Shown piece by piece: positions 1-11,108 of a stretch of 64,000 bases of DNA. This DNA is from Ascoidea rubescens DSM 1968 (lineage: Eukaryota > Ascomycota > Saccharomycetes > Ascoideales > Ascoideaceae). Under the pieces are notes generated by a model, which worked only from the letters and a program-made list of their open reading frames with translations, did no database searches and had not been told where the DNA came from. The stretch is from NCBI RefSeq assembly GCF_001661345.1, contig NW_017962926.1, positions 370,241 to 434,240 of the forward strand, read 5' to 3'. Position 1 is the stretch's first letter; every line of letters starts with the position of its first letter. Both the position numbers and the translations under genes were made by a program.

Positions 1-1707
1 TCCGAAACTCAAAACATCATCAATATTGTTACTATTAGTCAATAGCATTGTTAATCTGTCGATTCCAATACCCCATCCACCTGTTGGGGGCATACCGTAT
101 TCCATCGTTTTAACATATTTGTAATCTGGAACTAATGATTCATTATCATTGAATTCTTCTTTCAATTTTAATTGAATTTTAAAATTGTCATCTTGTTTAA
201 ATGGATTATTTTCTTCTTCATATGCGTTTATTAATTCTTTTCCTTTCATAAATAATTCAAACCTTAATGAAATTTCGTAATTACGATTCCGAGAATATTG
301 TTTAAGTGTAGATTTTGCTAATGGAGATAGTATAGCTGGATGATTATAAATAAAAGTTGGATCTTCACATAATGGTTCAACGTATAGTGAACATAATTCA
401 TTAAGCAAATTTTGAGCGGATTGTAAAATTGGTGGTTCAATATTTAGTTGTGAAAAATAATTTAATAGATCCTTCACATTTGATAAATCAAGTGGCAATT
501 GAATCTTTGTTTGTTTTTCAATTGTCTCAATAAAATCAAGTCTTTTAAATGGATTTTGAAAATAAGTAGAAATTTCACTCAAATAATTATCTAATTTTGT
601 ATTTTGTAAAACATCTTTATTATAATCAACAAAATTCTTCAAGATGAAATTTAGCATATCTTCAGAGATCTTCATTAAATCCTCTAAATTAATAAAAGTC
701 TGATAAAATTCACAAGTGGTAAATTCAATATTATGTGTAGGATCAAGACCTTCATTTCTAAAAACTTTACCGATTTCAAAAATTTTATCAAATCCACCAA
801 TTATCAATTTTTTTAACCATAACTCAGGCGCAACTCTTAATTGAAGTTCAGTATCTTTAATTTTTTTAGCGTTAGTTAAAAATGGATTAGCATTTGCACC
901 CTTCGATGAATGAGCGATTATTGGTGTTTCAACCTCTATGAAGCCTTTATTCGTCAAAAAATTTCTTAAGTTGTTTATTATATAACTTTTGGATAAAATT
1001 ATATCCTTGGAATGTCGATCAATTAAATAATTGGCAATTCTATTGCCTTTTCTATTTTCCTCATTCAAGGCAGGTGGCACTGGTTGCAATGCAGGCGAAG
1101 CTAGAGAAATAGGTTTGATCAATCTAATGGATAATTCACCTGCTTTAGTTCTCATTGGAAAACCAATAACAGAAATGGCATCACCTCTCTTGAAATGGTT
1201 ATGCAAATTGAAAAGCTCTTCCTTTGATATGCCAATCTGTGAATTGGAAACAATAACTTGCAAACGGCAGTAATCTTGAACCAAATCAACAAAGATTATG
1301 CTTTTTCCTGCTTTTCTTATAGAAAATATTTTTCCCTCGATGATGTATATATTGCTTTTCACCTCTTCACTCAAGGTCCCAAAATCAAAACTGGAATATT
1401 TGTTGATGAAATCGGGAATTCTCATTATCTGAGCCCGATTCTCATTCCCAGTTAAACTGAACCGTATTTTGTCTATCATTGGATAGTACTGTGCTGGATT
1501 AGCAGAAACTGTCTCCTTCTTCTGTTGGTAATGTTCATTATCTGCTGCGATATCCTGTTTCTCATTGTGCATCTTCTTTCTCTGCTGAGAATTGACTTCT
1601 GACGATCTATGTGCTCTGAGGATTGTGGGCAAACATGTCCTGTTTAGTGCTCGAGGCAACAACAAGGAAGCAGAACAAGCTTTGTTCCAATTCACAGGCT
1701 TCATCAT
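1..1707 (-). CDS. MSK1: Mitochondrial lysyl-tRNA synthetase, 3' end cut off by the window
   Basis: Class II lysyl-tRNA synthetase, charging mitochondrial tRNA-Lys. The minus strand is open from about 1797 to base 1. Visible are the motif 2 region (VAPELWLKKLIIGGFDKIFE, then VFRNEG, near 740-840) and motif 3 (GGWGIGIDRLTMLLTN, near 40-90). The last residues seen, VLSFG, resemble the mitochondrial form rather than the cytosolic form, which continues VLLFP. I chose the ATG at 1707 because the protein then opens with a basic, hydroxylated, acid-poor stretch (NKACSASLLLPRALNRT) typical of a matrix presequence. An in-frame ATG at 1797 would add 30 residues. The C-terminal few dozen residues lie outside the window. 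It is divergent to RSE1, sharing about 215 bp of promoter. Confidence 0.9.
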   Translation of the reverse strand, partial: MMKPVNWNKACSASLLLPRALNRTCLPTILRAHRSSEVNSQQRKKMHNEKQDIAADNEHYQQKKETVSANPAQYYPMIDKIRFSLTGNENRAQIMRIPDFINKYSSFDFGTLSEEVKSNIYIIEGKIFSIRKAGKSIIFVDLVQDYCRLQVIVSNSQIGISKEELFNLHNHFKRGDAISVIGFPMRTKAGELSIRLIKPISLASPALQPVPPALNEENRKGNRIANYLIDRHSKDIILSKSYIINNLRNFLTNKGFIEVETPIIAHSSKGANANPFLTNAKKIKDTELQLRVAPELWLKKLIIGGFDKIFEIGKVFRNEGLDPTHNIEFTTCEFYQTFINLEDLMKISEDMLNFILKNFVDYNKDVLQNTKLDNYLSEISTYFQNPFKRLDFIETIEKQTKIQLPLDLSNVKDLLNYFSQLNIEPPILQSAQNLLNELCSLYVEPLCEDPTFIYNHPAILSPLAKSTLKQYSRNRNYEISLRFELFMKGKELINAYEEENNPFKQDDNFKIQLKLKEEFNDNESLVPDYKYVKTMEYGMPPTGGWGIGIDRLTMLLTNSNNIDDVLSFG

Positions 1708-1922
1708 CAACAGCTTTGTGCTAGGCTCCTTCATCTCTTTCTCCAGATTCGTCTTGGTTGGGTTCAAAAATATTTTGTCGGAACTCTTGCAAATCATGTG
1801 GTACAGTCGGAACTCGCTTTTTATTTTGATTCTGCTTCAAAATCAAGATGGGAATTTGGAGCTGGGCCTGAAGAAACTGAAAAACCGATCTTGAGGAAGT
1901 AAGTATTTTTGGCTGGGGGGCA

Positions 1923-4900
1923 ATGGCATCTGTGGTAAGCGATAACGAGAGTGACGACGATAATAATACAAGTTTAACAAGTTCTAATAGTTTATTTCTT
2001 TATAATTTAACGCTACAAGAACCATCTGCTTCGATTAAATCTGTGCATGGGCATTTTCTAGGTAAAAAAACAGAGGAAATTGTTATTACAACCTCAACTT
2101 ATTTGCGACTTTACAAACCTGATCCTTCGACTGGAAAATTGATCAAATTATTCTCGCAGAATGTTTTCAGTATAATTCGTTCGGTTATTTCCTTTAGAAT
2201 CACTGGCAATGCATCCAAAGATTATTTGGCAATCACTTCAGATTCTGGAAATTTTTCAATATTGCAGTTGGATGATTCTGGTAAAAACTTGAAGTTTGTT
2301 TCTTTATTCAACGAGCCGTATCAAAAGACTGGTATCAGAAGATTATCCCCAGGTTTTGTAATTGACTCAGATTCTAAAGGAAGAGCTATAATGTTGTCTT
2401 CAGTTGAAAAAAATAATTTGTTATATGTGCTCAATAGAGACCATGAGACCAATAAGTTGACTATAAGTTCTCCCTTGGAGGCTAATCGCTCCATGATTCT
2501 AACATTTACAATGTGTGGGTTGGATGTTGGCTACGATAATCCAATATTTGTTTCAATTGAGGTAGATTATGGCAATATCAATAACGAAAAACGAAAACAA
2601 TTGACTTTTTATGAATTAGATCTTGGCTTAAATCATGTTATCAAAAAATCAACTTCTTTAATAGATGAATCATCCAATTTTTTAATTCATGTTCCTGGTG
2701 GAAACGATGGTCCAAGTGGTGTTCTAGTTGGCTGCAAAAATTTCATTCAATATCGGAATTTTTCAAATAAAAACTCAAAAATATTAACTCTACCAATTCC
2801 AAGAAGAATCGTTGATTATGAAGACAATTATATTATCACTGGCGTTGTTCACTCAATAAAAAATAGTTTTTTTTTCTTACTTCAATCAAATTTGGGAGAT
2901 TTGTTTAAAGTAATTATAAACTATTCAAAAAGTTTACAAGTTCAGTCAATGAACATTAAATATTTTGATACAGTTCCTATTGCAACTTCATTAATTATTT
3001 TAAAATCTGGGTTTTTGTTTGTTGATTCAGAGAATTCAGATAAACTATTTTATCAATTTGAAAAATTAGGAGATGATGATAATGAAAAAGTTTTCAATTC
3101 CCATGACTATTTTAATACTAGTGAAGAGATTGATAATTTAGAAGAAATATCTTTCAAAACAAAACCTTTAGATAATTTAATTTTAGTCGATATAATAAAT
3201 TCAATAAATCCTGTTATTAATTCACAACTGATTTCTTCAACAGCTTCTAATTTAACCGAATTACCCAAGATTCTTTCATTATGTGGAACTAACTCAAGAT
3301 CTTCATTAAAACTACTTGAAAATTCATTAACGACTAGTGAATTGGTTGATTCGGAATTACCACAAAATGCTGTATCAATTTGGACAACAAAATTATCTTC
3401 AAAGGATGAATATGACAAATATTTAATTTTATCATTTATTGAAACCACACTAGTGTTAACAATCGGTGAAAATGTTGAAGAAGTCTCCAATTCAGGATTT
3501 GTATTGGATTCGCCTACTATTTCAGTTCAACAGTTGGGTTTAAATTCATTGATTCAAATTCATACCAATGGTATTCGACATTTGTCGTATCTGAACATGG
3601 ATGATGAAAGTCAAGAAACTGAGCCCAAAATTGTAGAATGGTTTCCTCCAGCTGGCATTAAAATTACATCAGCAGCATCAACAAACTATCAAGTGGCTAT
3701 TGGTTTATCTAATAGAGATTTAGTTTATTTTGAGATTGATGATGACGAACAATTGATTGAATACTCAGAGAGAAAAGAAATGCCTGGACAAATAATATCA
3801 TTATCATTGGGAGATATACCCGAGGGAAAGTTACGATCACCATTTTTAGCAGTTGGATGCAATGATCAAACAATAAGAATTTTATCAGTTGATCCATCTA
3901 GTACATTGGAGTTATTATCGGTTCAAGCTCTAAGTAGCAATGCTTCGTCATTGATTATTATGTCGATGTCGGGGAGTTTTTCATCGGAGATATCAAACAA
4001 ATCATCCTCATCCTCATCATCACCATCATTAGTGAAAATTCGAGATAATACATTATATGTTCATGTTGGAATGGCAAATGGTATATATGTGAAGACTATA
4101 CTCGATCCAATAACCGGACAATTATCAGACACATCAATACGATATTTAGGGCCTAAAGGTATCAAATTATCTAAATTGAAAGTTGATGGGAAGGAGTGTA
4201 TTTTAGCAATGTCAATAAAGACGTATATTGGATTTATGGTGAAAAATAATTTCAAGATAATTCCAATTAATTATAAATTCAATTTGGACCATGGGTCTAG
4301 TTTTGTTAGTGAAGAGTGTCCAAGTAATGGAATAGTTGGGATATTTGAGAATAATCTTATGATTTTTACTATTGAGAGATTAAGCGATGAATTTAATATT
4401 GAAAGCATTCCATTAATGTATACGCCGACTAGGTTTACAAATTTCAAAAAAGAGCCAAATGTTTTTTATATTATTGAAAGTGATAAAAATGTTAGAGGCT
4501 TTGAAAGGAAATTAATCGGGGAAAAAGAAAACAAAGGCAAACCGGATAGTGATAATGGTAGTGGTAATGGCAATGGCAATGGTAATGGTAATATTATTGA
4601 GGTGGAGGATATATCAGAAGAGAATGAGTATGAACAATTTGGATATGATAGAGAGAATGATAATAATGTGTCTTGTTTACAAGCTATAAATATAAATTCA
4701 AAAGAGTTAGTACAGCATTTTGAATTTTTAAATAACGAAACTTGTTTAAGTTTAAGTACGTGTTATTTCAAGGAGAAAGATATGAGTTGTTTGATAGTGG
4801 GAACAAAAAGTATTTCAAAAAGTGGGACAAGCAAGTACTATTTAAAGACATTCCAAGAAATTGGAAATAACAAAATAAAGTATTTACATGATACGAAAAT

Positions 4901-5726
4901 TGACGGGGAAGCAGTGGCATTAATTGAGTTTGATGGGAGATTGTTAGTTGGAGTCGATAATTTTTTGAGGATATATGAGATTGGGAAAAAGCAGTTGTTG
5001 AAAAAGGGAGAATGTCAATTAAATTGCAATAGGATTATCAAGATATTAACACAAGGGTACAGGATTTATGTTGGGGATATTCGAGATTCGATAATATTTG
5101 TTAGCTATAAGAAGAAGAATAATTTGTTTATTCCGTTTGCAGAGGATATAGTAAAGAGGCATACAAGCAGTTTTAGCATAATAGATTATGATACAGTTAT
5201 TGGAGGCGATAGATTTGGGAATTTTTGGGTATTGAGATGTCCCAGGAAAATTTCGAAGATGTCAGATGAGGATTTAGATGGCAATTATTTGATGTATCAG
5301 GACAGTTATCTTGGAGGGACACCATATCGGTTGGAGTTGGTGTGTCATTTTTTCATTGAGGATATACCTATTTCATTTGACAAAAAGTCGTTGAATATCA
5401 GTGGGTTAAATGAGTCTATAATTTATACTGGGTTAGAAGGTACAGTTGGAGTTTTGATACCCATATTGGTTAAGAGCGAGTTGATATTTTTTGAGAAATT
5501 GATTAAATTGATTAAAAAAATGAAAGAGGTATCAGTTTTGGGTAGAAATCATTTAAAGTATCGAAGTTATTATGTTCCAATGCGAAACGTTGTTGATGGG
5601 GATTTATGTGAGACTTATTTGAATTTAACAGAAGACGAAAAGAGAAAAATAGGGATTGAGATGGATTACACAGTTCGAGAAATTGAAGGGAAAATTGCAT
5701 CAATTCGATCAAAATTTGGATTTTGA
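1923..5726 (+). CDS. RSE1: Pre-mRNA splicing factor RSE1 (SF3b130/SF3B3 family)
   Basis: RSE1 is the large beta-propeller subunit of the SF3b complex in the U2 snRNP and supports branch-site recognition in the nucleus. The 1267-residue protein has the family's usual length. The N-terminus has LYNLTLQ followed by TEEIVI and LYKPDPSTGKL (MMS1_N/SF3B3 opening). The C-terminal CPSF_A region ends in YYVPMRNVVDGDLCETYL and a short helical tail ending SKFGF, both characteristic of this family. Two low-complexity inserts (a serine run near residue 700 and a Gly-Asn run near 880) lie between propeller blades and look like lineage-specific loops. The ATG at 1923 is the first in frame and gives an acidic N-terminus as in orthologues. 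One CTG codon lies at an unconserved position near 3588. Confidence 0.95.
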   Translation: MASVVSDNESDDDNNTSLTSSNSLFLYNLTLQEPSASIKSVHGHFLGKKTEEIVITTSTYLRLYKPDPSTGKLIKLFSQNVFSIIRSVISFRITGNASKDYLAITSDSGNFSILQLDDSGKNLKFVSLFNEPYQKTGIRRLSPGFVIDSDSKGRAIMLSSVEKNNLLYVLNRDHETNKLTISSPLEANRSMILTFTMCGLDVGYDNPIFVSIEVDYGNINNEKRKQLTFYELDLGLNHVIKKSTSLIDESSNFLIHVPGGNDGPSGVLVGCKNFIQYRNFSNKNSKILTLPIPRRIVDYEDNYIITGVVHSIKNSFFFLLQSNLGDLFKVIINYSKSLQVQSMNIKYFDTVPIATSLIILKSGFLFVDSENSDKLFYQFEKLGDDDNEKVFNSHDYFNTSEEIDNLEEISFKTKPLDNLILVDIINSINPVINSQLISSTASNLTELPKILSLCGTNSRSSLKLLENSLTTSELVDSELPQNAVSIWTTKLSSKDEYDKYLILSFIETTLVLTIGENVEEVSNSGFVLDSPTISVQQLGLNSLIQIHTNGIRHLSYLNMDDESQETEPKIVEWFPPAGIKITSAASTNYQVAIGLSNRDLVYFEIDDDEQLIEYSERKEMPGQIISLSLGDIPEGKLRSPFLAVGCNDQTIRILSVDPSSTLELLSVQALSSNASSLIIMSMSGSFSSEISNKSSSSSSSPSLVKIRDNTLYVHVGMANGIYVKTILDPITGQLSDTSIRYLGPKGIKLSKLKVDGKECILAMSIKTYIGFMVKNNFKIIPINYKFNLDHGSSFVSEECPSNGIVGIFENNLMIFTIERLSDEFNIESIPLMYTPTRFTNFKKEPNVFYIIESDKNVRGFERKLIGEKENKGKPDSDNGSGNGNGNGNGNIIEVEDISEENEYEQFGYDRENDNNVSCLQAININSKELVQHFEFLNNETCLSLSTCYFKEKDMSCLIVGTKSISKSGTSKYYLKTFQEIGNNKIKYLHDTKIDGEAVALIEFDGRLLVGVDNFLRIYEIGKKQLLKKGECQLNCNRIIKILTQGYRIYVGDIRDSIIFVSYKKKNNLFIPFAEDIVKRHTSSFSIIDYDTVIGGDRFGNFWVLRCPRKISKMSDEDLDGNYLMYQDSYLGGTPYRLELVCHFFIEDIPISFDKKSLNISGLNESIIYTGLEGTVGVLIPILVKSELIFFEKLIKLIKKMKEVSVLGRNHLKYRSYYVPMRNVVDGDLCETYLNLTEDEKRKIGIEMDYTVREIEGKIASIRSKFGF

Positions 5727-7589
5727 AGTAAAATTCATCAGTTGTATATAAGTCAAAAGTTGATAAATTGATAAATTGATAAATTCGTAAATTGAAAAGA
5801 TATTTAAAAAAAACAAAAAAATACAAATAAGTAATTAAATAAGTAAATGTATAGTAAAATGATTGGAGATTTTAATGAGTAATAGCTATGAATATGATAC
5901 GGTTTGTTTTCAGATTCTACATATCACAGATTCTATTTTTTATGATCTTGGTTAAGACCCTTGGGTATCTGTTGAAAAAACCAATAATCCCCTGGTGTTC
6001 AGGTAAAAAGCCAAAACTACAAAAAAAAGAGCAAATCATAACAAAGAGGATTATCAGATATGATAGAAAGGAAGAGAGGTAGAATAAAAAAAATATAAAA
6101 CATTATAAAAAAAATGGAGATGTCAACGATAAAGAAGGAGAGTAGAAAAAGCAGAAAATAACTCCAGTTTTCCATTCATTTTCTCTTCTCAGCTTCCATC
6201 TCCCTCTAAATTCTAAATTGGATTAGGCGAAAAAAGGCCCAAAAGGTCTTATCCTCATCTGCAGCTTCTGCAGCTTTGCGAATGGAGTAACTATTACGAG
6301 CCGCACCAGCACTGTGGGTGCAATAGTCACAGAACCAGAGCGGCGGGTGCACTAGACTGGGGCAGCTGTGGGTGCGCGTTGAATAGCATGTACCCCAGAA
6401 ACCCGCATTGGGCGCCCAATAGGACTTTTGTGGGTCTTCTGAGGGATTTATGTGGGTTCTCGGTGGTGAGTAGAAGCGTGGGCGGGTCTGGACGCTTGCA
6501 GCAGCGGGTCTGGGCTCGCGCACGTAGGTGAAGCCCGCGAAAAAGCCGTTGCAATTGTGCTTTGTTCGCGGGCCCTGGTGGTTTTCAGAAAGCGGGACCC
6601 CTGGAGTTCCAGCAGGCTTCGGATATATCCAGCTCACAACCAAGCCCGCTGTTTTGCGCCCACATGGACGTGTGTGCACATGGAGCGTTGATGGGTATGA
6701 GTCCAGCCCTGAGAAAACAGGACGCCGACGGGTGCAGCAGCAGCGGAAGTGAGGTGAAAACGCGAAAAAAGCGAGGGTTCCTCATAGGGTTCTGGGGGCT
6801 AAGCATTTACGAGCGGACGAAAAGACATCGACCCCTCCATGGTACTCCTCGCAGAACGCAGAGCACGGGATTTACCCCAGCTTCATTGGCCTGCAGATTG
6901 TTCCTTTGGTGCTTTTTCATTTTGCTCGATGTTCCACTTTTTTTGTTGAAAGTCCTAAAATTCCACTTGCAGGTGATTCAAAGTTGGAGCGCAGGGAATT
7001 TCACTTTGCACTGCTCTTTGGCAAAAGTCTTGTTAAGTGTCTTATTAAGTGCATGGAATATGCCAAACGAACGAGGTTTCAAGCACAAGCACAACAAGAA
7101 ATGCTAGCCATGATGATTATTTCTTTATCAAACACATTAAATTCCTAATGCAAAGAGCATAATCACTCCGCTCTAGTACCCTCTTTTTTTCTCTTTTTTT
7201 CCCTTTCTTTCAGATGCTGCCCTTGCTTTTTGAGCTCTTCTTTCTTTGGTGCACACTCGAAAAAATACCACTTTTCATTTTCGGTTAGAATCTTTTTGTT
7301 CAGAAACCTAAACCTAGTTTTGGTCCTTTTGTTTCCTTATATATCTTCATCGTCTTATAAATATATCTTCGTTTCTCGATTGTTTTCACCCATCTCTTCT
7401 TCTTTTTTATTATTCTCTAATCTCTCAACAACAACTTATAAATTCTTCAATTTATACTAATATTCAATCTCAAAAAAATACAGTATCTATTTTTTTTAAT
7501 TTCCGGTTTTTAGAAATATCCAATACCTTTATTCTTTCTTAGATAACAGCTTTTTAGATTTCCTATACCTATATCCAACCTTTTCATTA
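5727..7589. other. Long spacer with GC-rich block, upstream of transporter gene
   Basis: About 1.9 kb without a supportable gene. The first 450 bp are AT-rich 3' sequence of RSE1. From roughly 6210 to 6900 the base composition switches to strongly GC-rich, with CCCCAG/GTGGG-type words and CGG triplets. Overlapping open frames on both strands there are a composition effect. From 7150 to 7589 the + strand becomes pyrimidine-rich, as is usual just upstream of a highly expressed yeast gene. I read the whole stretch as a long, multi-site promoter of the downstream acetate/ammonium transporter; no individual factor site is proven. Confidence 0.5.
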
Positions 7590-8357
7590 ATGTCTAACTC
7601 AAAAATGTCTTCTGAACACTACGACTACGAAAACGACCCACACCATCCAGTTACCACTTCTGGTCCAAACAACGAGTATATCCACATTGGTAACACCAAA
7701 GTCAGAAAAGATGAACTATTAAGTGCCTTTGGTGGTGCTTTATACACTGGTGTTCACGCTGCTCCAACCCACAAATTCGCCAATCCTGGTCCATTAGGTC
7801 TCTCTGCTTTTGCTTTAACTACTTTTGTTTTATCCATGTTCAATGCTAGAGCCATGGGCGTCACAAACAACAAAGTCGTTGTCGGTTTAGCCTTTTTCTA
7901 CGGTGGTTTTATCCAATTATTAGCTGGTATGTGGGAAATTGCCATTGAAAACACCTTCGGTGGTACTGCTTTATCCTCCTATGGTGGTTTCTGGATGGCC
8001 TGGGCTGCTATTCAAACTCCTGCTTTTGGTATCGCTTCCTCTTATGATGACAAAGTCGAATTTTACAACGCTATTGGTTTCTTCTTATTGGGCTGGACTA
8101 TTTTCAGTGCCATGCTAACTCTTTGCACCCTCAAATCAACCGTCGCCTTCTCTGGTATGTTTGCTCTTTTAACTGTCACCTTCGTTCTCTTAACTATTGG
8201 TGATTTCACTCGTAACACAGACTTTACCAGAGCTGGTGGTATTTTGGGTGTTATTGTTGCTTTCATGGCCTGGTACAACGCCTTTGCTGGTATTGCAACT
8301 CCACAAAACTCTTATATCACCGTTAAACCTTTCTATTTACCAGGCGGTAAAGCTTAG
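7590..8357 (+). CDS. ADY2: Acetate/ammonium transporter, GPR1/FUN34/YaaH (ATO) family
   Basis: A 255-residue plasma-membrane protein of the AceTr family, which moves acetate (and was linked to ammonium export) across the yeast membrane. It has the family signature NPGPLGLSAFALTTF at the first membrane segment, five further hydrophobic segments, and the conserved FGGTALSSYGGFWMAWAA block in the middle. The N-terminal 70 residues are hydrophilic and cytosolic. Codon use is strongly biased (GGT, GCT, ATC, TTA), which suggests high expression. The ATG at 7590 was chosen; a second in-frame ATG follows 15 bases later and could equally be used. Whether it is the ADY2/ATO1, ATO2 or ATO3 counterpart cannot be decided from sequence alone, so the symbol is the family representative. 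Confidence 0.88.
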   Translation: MSNSKMSSEHYDYENDPHHPVTTSGPNNEYIHIGNTKVRKDELLSAFGGALYTGVHAAPTHKFANPGPLGLSAFALTTFVLSMFNARAMGVTNNKVVVGLAFFYGGFIQLLAGMWEIAIENTFGGTALSSYGGFWMAWAAIQTPAFGIASSYDDKVEFYNAIGFFLLGWTIFSAMLTLCTLKSTVAFSGMFALLTVTFVLLTIGDFTRNTDFTRAGGILGVIVAFMAWYNAFAGIATPQNSYITVKPFYLPGGKA

Positions 8358-9356
8358 AGAATATATCCTTCTCCACAAAAAAAAAAAATTATTCTGCTTT
8401 TTTGCTTTTTTATTTTTTTTTAAAACTTCATCTTAAAAATTCAATACAAAATTAAAAAAAAAATATTCTTCTAATAATATCTTATGACTTATGCTTACAC
8501 TTTTGTTTTGTTTTGTTACCCTTTTTTTTACCCCTTCATTTTTAATTCATTTTTTATTTTAATTCATCTTCTCAATATTAATTAGATTTTAATTTAAACA
8601 TTTCATACATCTAACTATTAACTATTAGCTGTAGAAATCCATTTCAATCAAAAAAATCCTGTCAATTCAATATTAATTAATTTAATATTCGTTTAATATT
8701 CATTCAATATTCACTTAATAATTTCTGATCACAACCATATACAATTTATATAATTGTCCTAATTTTGTATTCATCTCATCGAATAATATCAACTTTTCTC
8801 TATTTTTTTTCCACATTTTATCAATTTTTATCAAAACTTTTCAAAATTTCCAATTTTTCTAAATCTTATTTCCCAATTTATCCTCTTTCTTTCTCCAACA
8901 GTATTCCGTATTCCGTATTCCGTATTTCAAATCTATTCACCAACACCATACACATTCAATCTTTCTTTAAATTAACCCATACTTGCTGGATGATTTTTCT
9001 CAAGCAACGTAATGTCTAAATTTTATAGGAATTTTTGACTCTCCAATTGTAGATATTTTCACATTTGGAATCTCTTCTTTCAATTTATAAAACTCTTTCT
9101 TGCACATATGTACCCACCTTGTATTTTAATTTCTTTCAACTTGGACAACTCCAAAAAATCTTTTACATTACTATTTGTCATGTTTGTACTTATCTCACCT
9201 AAACTCAATCAATTCAAATTACTCCTATTCAAGTACTCCATTAAATCCTTCCAAGGGTTTCAACATTAACCTCAACTCTATTCTCTGTTTTTCTTCACCA
9301 ACTAAACTCCCCTTTGTTTTCATCATTTTTTTGAATATTGGATGGATTTTAGACCT
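8358..9356. other. AT-rich intergenic region, no gene seen
   Basis: The region contains T-runs and A-runs after the transporter stop codon, several ATTAATTTAATATT-type words, and a threefold ATTCCGT repeat near 8903-8925. I found no open frame with recognisable protein similarity, no tRNA boxes and no snRNA-like elements. Confidence 0.5.
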
Positions 9357-10720
9357 TTATGAATGTTTTGTAGAACATTCTGAATCATCTTCATTCTTTG
9401 CAACATAATTATCTACTAAATTGATATATGAACAATTGTTCAACTCCTTGATATGAAATAATTTTTCTATACGATTATGCGACAAGCTCAAATAGTTTAA
9501 GTTTTTCAAACTTTTCAACCTTTTCATCTGCGTCATTTTGTTACCAAATAAATCCATTATTCCTAATTTATCTGAGCATCTTCCACTGTTCATTATTTTA
9601 ATATCACTAATCATATTACTACATAAACTAATATTCCTCAGATTAACCAAGAATCTAATATTTTCAACCACTGTTATTTTATTCCATGAAACATCTAAAA
9701 CTGAAACATTCACTAAATCTTCCAAGTTTTCAATCTTTTTAATCCTTTCAATCTTATTATATGATGAATCTGGCTCTTAAACTCTTTAATTGATCCAAAA
9801 TTTTAATCTTTGCTATTTGATTAAAAGACAAATCAATTCTAATTAAATTTAACAATTTACTGGAGAAACCTTCCAATGTTGTTATACGGTGGTTTTGTAA
9901 AATTAGCTTTTCTAAACTAACAAAATTATAAAAATAGTCATCAATATTTTCAATGAAAATTTCCAATAAATCTAAAACTTTTAAATTTCATAATGCACTT
10001 AAATTTTTGAAACATTTGATCGAATTATATGCCATATAGAGACGCTTTAATTTTCTAAACCTGAATACATTATTAATCTTTGAAATAAGATTCCTATACA
10101 AAATTAGTTTGACCAAATTTTCACAACCATTCAAATTATCAAGTGTTGTTATTTGGTTCTTAAATAATTTCAATGTAACCAAAATAACTTGGAAAGAAAA
10201 AATTTTTAATAATTGTAATTTCATTATCGAATAAATCCAAATATTTTATCCTGTCAGGGAAATCGATATTTTTCAAATTGGAATAATAATTTTCTGCCAA
10301 TTTGAGATGTTTTAAATTTATAAGTTTTAACACACCATACCGAATTTTGGAAAGTTTCACTTCTTTCAGTTCTAACCTAGTTAAATTAATTAAATTATAG
10401 TAAAAACATTCATCTGAAATGAGTGATTGAGGGCAAATTTTCAAAATTTTTGAGTAACTGCATTGTTTCTAACTTTGGAACAACTGTTCGAAACTAAAAC
10501 TGTAGCACGTCTCATCACCAAAGTTAAATATTTTTAAATATAAATCCCAAAGCAAAGCATCGCTAATAATGATTTTAACATTAGCTTGGCTCAGTTTTGG
10601 AAATACATTTTCATGATAAAGCAAGACATCCTCTAGACTTGATTGCAGAAGAGAATCATTTAATGCCAATAAGTACTTGATATTCTTCAAGTCTTTCTGA
10701 TAATAAAGATATTTGGGTTA
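9357..10720 (-). pseudogene. Decayed leucine-rich-repeat protein gene, copy 1
   Basis: Five short minus-strand frames in series (about 10690-10469, 10444-10160, 10224-9988, 9966-9757 and 9725-9357) each translate into leucine-rich repeats of the SDS22-like kind. Typical units are LVNLRNISLCSNMISDI, LKNLNYLSLSHNRIEKL, CENLVKLILYRNLISKI and KLKRLYMAYNSIKCF. The frames change repeatedly, overlap or are separated by stops. No set of canonical introns (GTAAGT...CTAAC...AG) joins them, so I read this as one gene broken by several frameshifts and nonsense changes. The function of the ancestor is unknown; LRRs of this type bind proteins, for example phosphatases. A living paralogue elsewhere in the genome is likely. 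Confidence 0.7.
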
Positions 10721-11108
10721 ATCGAATTTGGCATAGATATTGTACAAGCACTATGAAATGTTGTAATATAAATTTGGTTTATTGATATTTTGGGTAAAAG
10801 ATCTGCTATCAAAAATAATAAAGTACTACTGAAAGAACTACTTCTCATTCCCAGAAGTGTTCTGTTTATTTTAATTGGTTAATGTCTCACTGCATCATTT
10901 CCATCATATGCACATTTGCATGTGTCTAGTGATGCATGCAAAAAGCTTATATGTGGAGCAATGGGACTGAGTATATTAATGTTAACTCGTTGTTTATGTT
11001 TGGATATTTCAGTTTATTGCATCACAAGTCAAGATGAAATAGTTTTAATTCTTTGGATCCAAATCTTATTGAAAAGTTTTTAAGACAATTATTTGAAACA
11101 AATAACTG

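Noticed and set aside
6267-6330. AGCTTTGCG resembling the start of U4 snRNA
   Set aside because: The U4 5' stem-loop, the ATTGCTAATTGA-like U6-pairing region and an Sm site do not follow.
6206-7148. Several overlapping open frames on both strands, up to 181 codons
   Set aside because: They overlap each other in the GC-rich block, have no domain, odd composition and no family resemblance; they are explained by few stop codons in GC-rich sequence.
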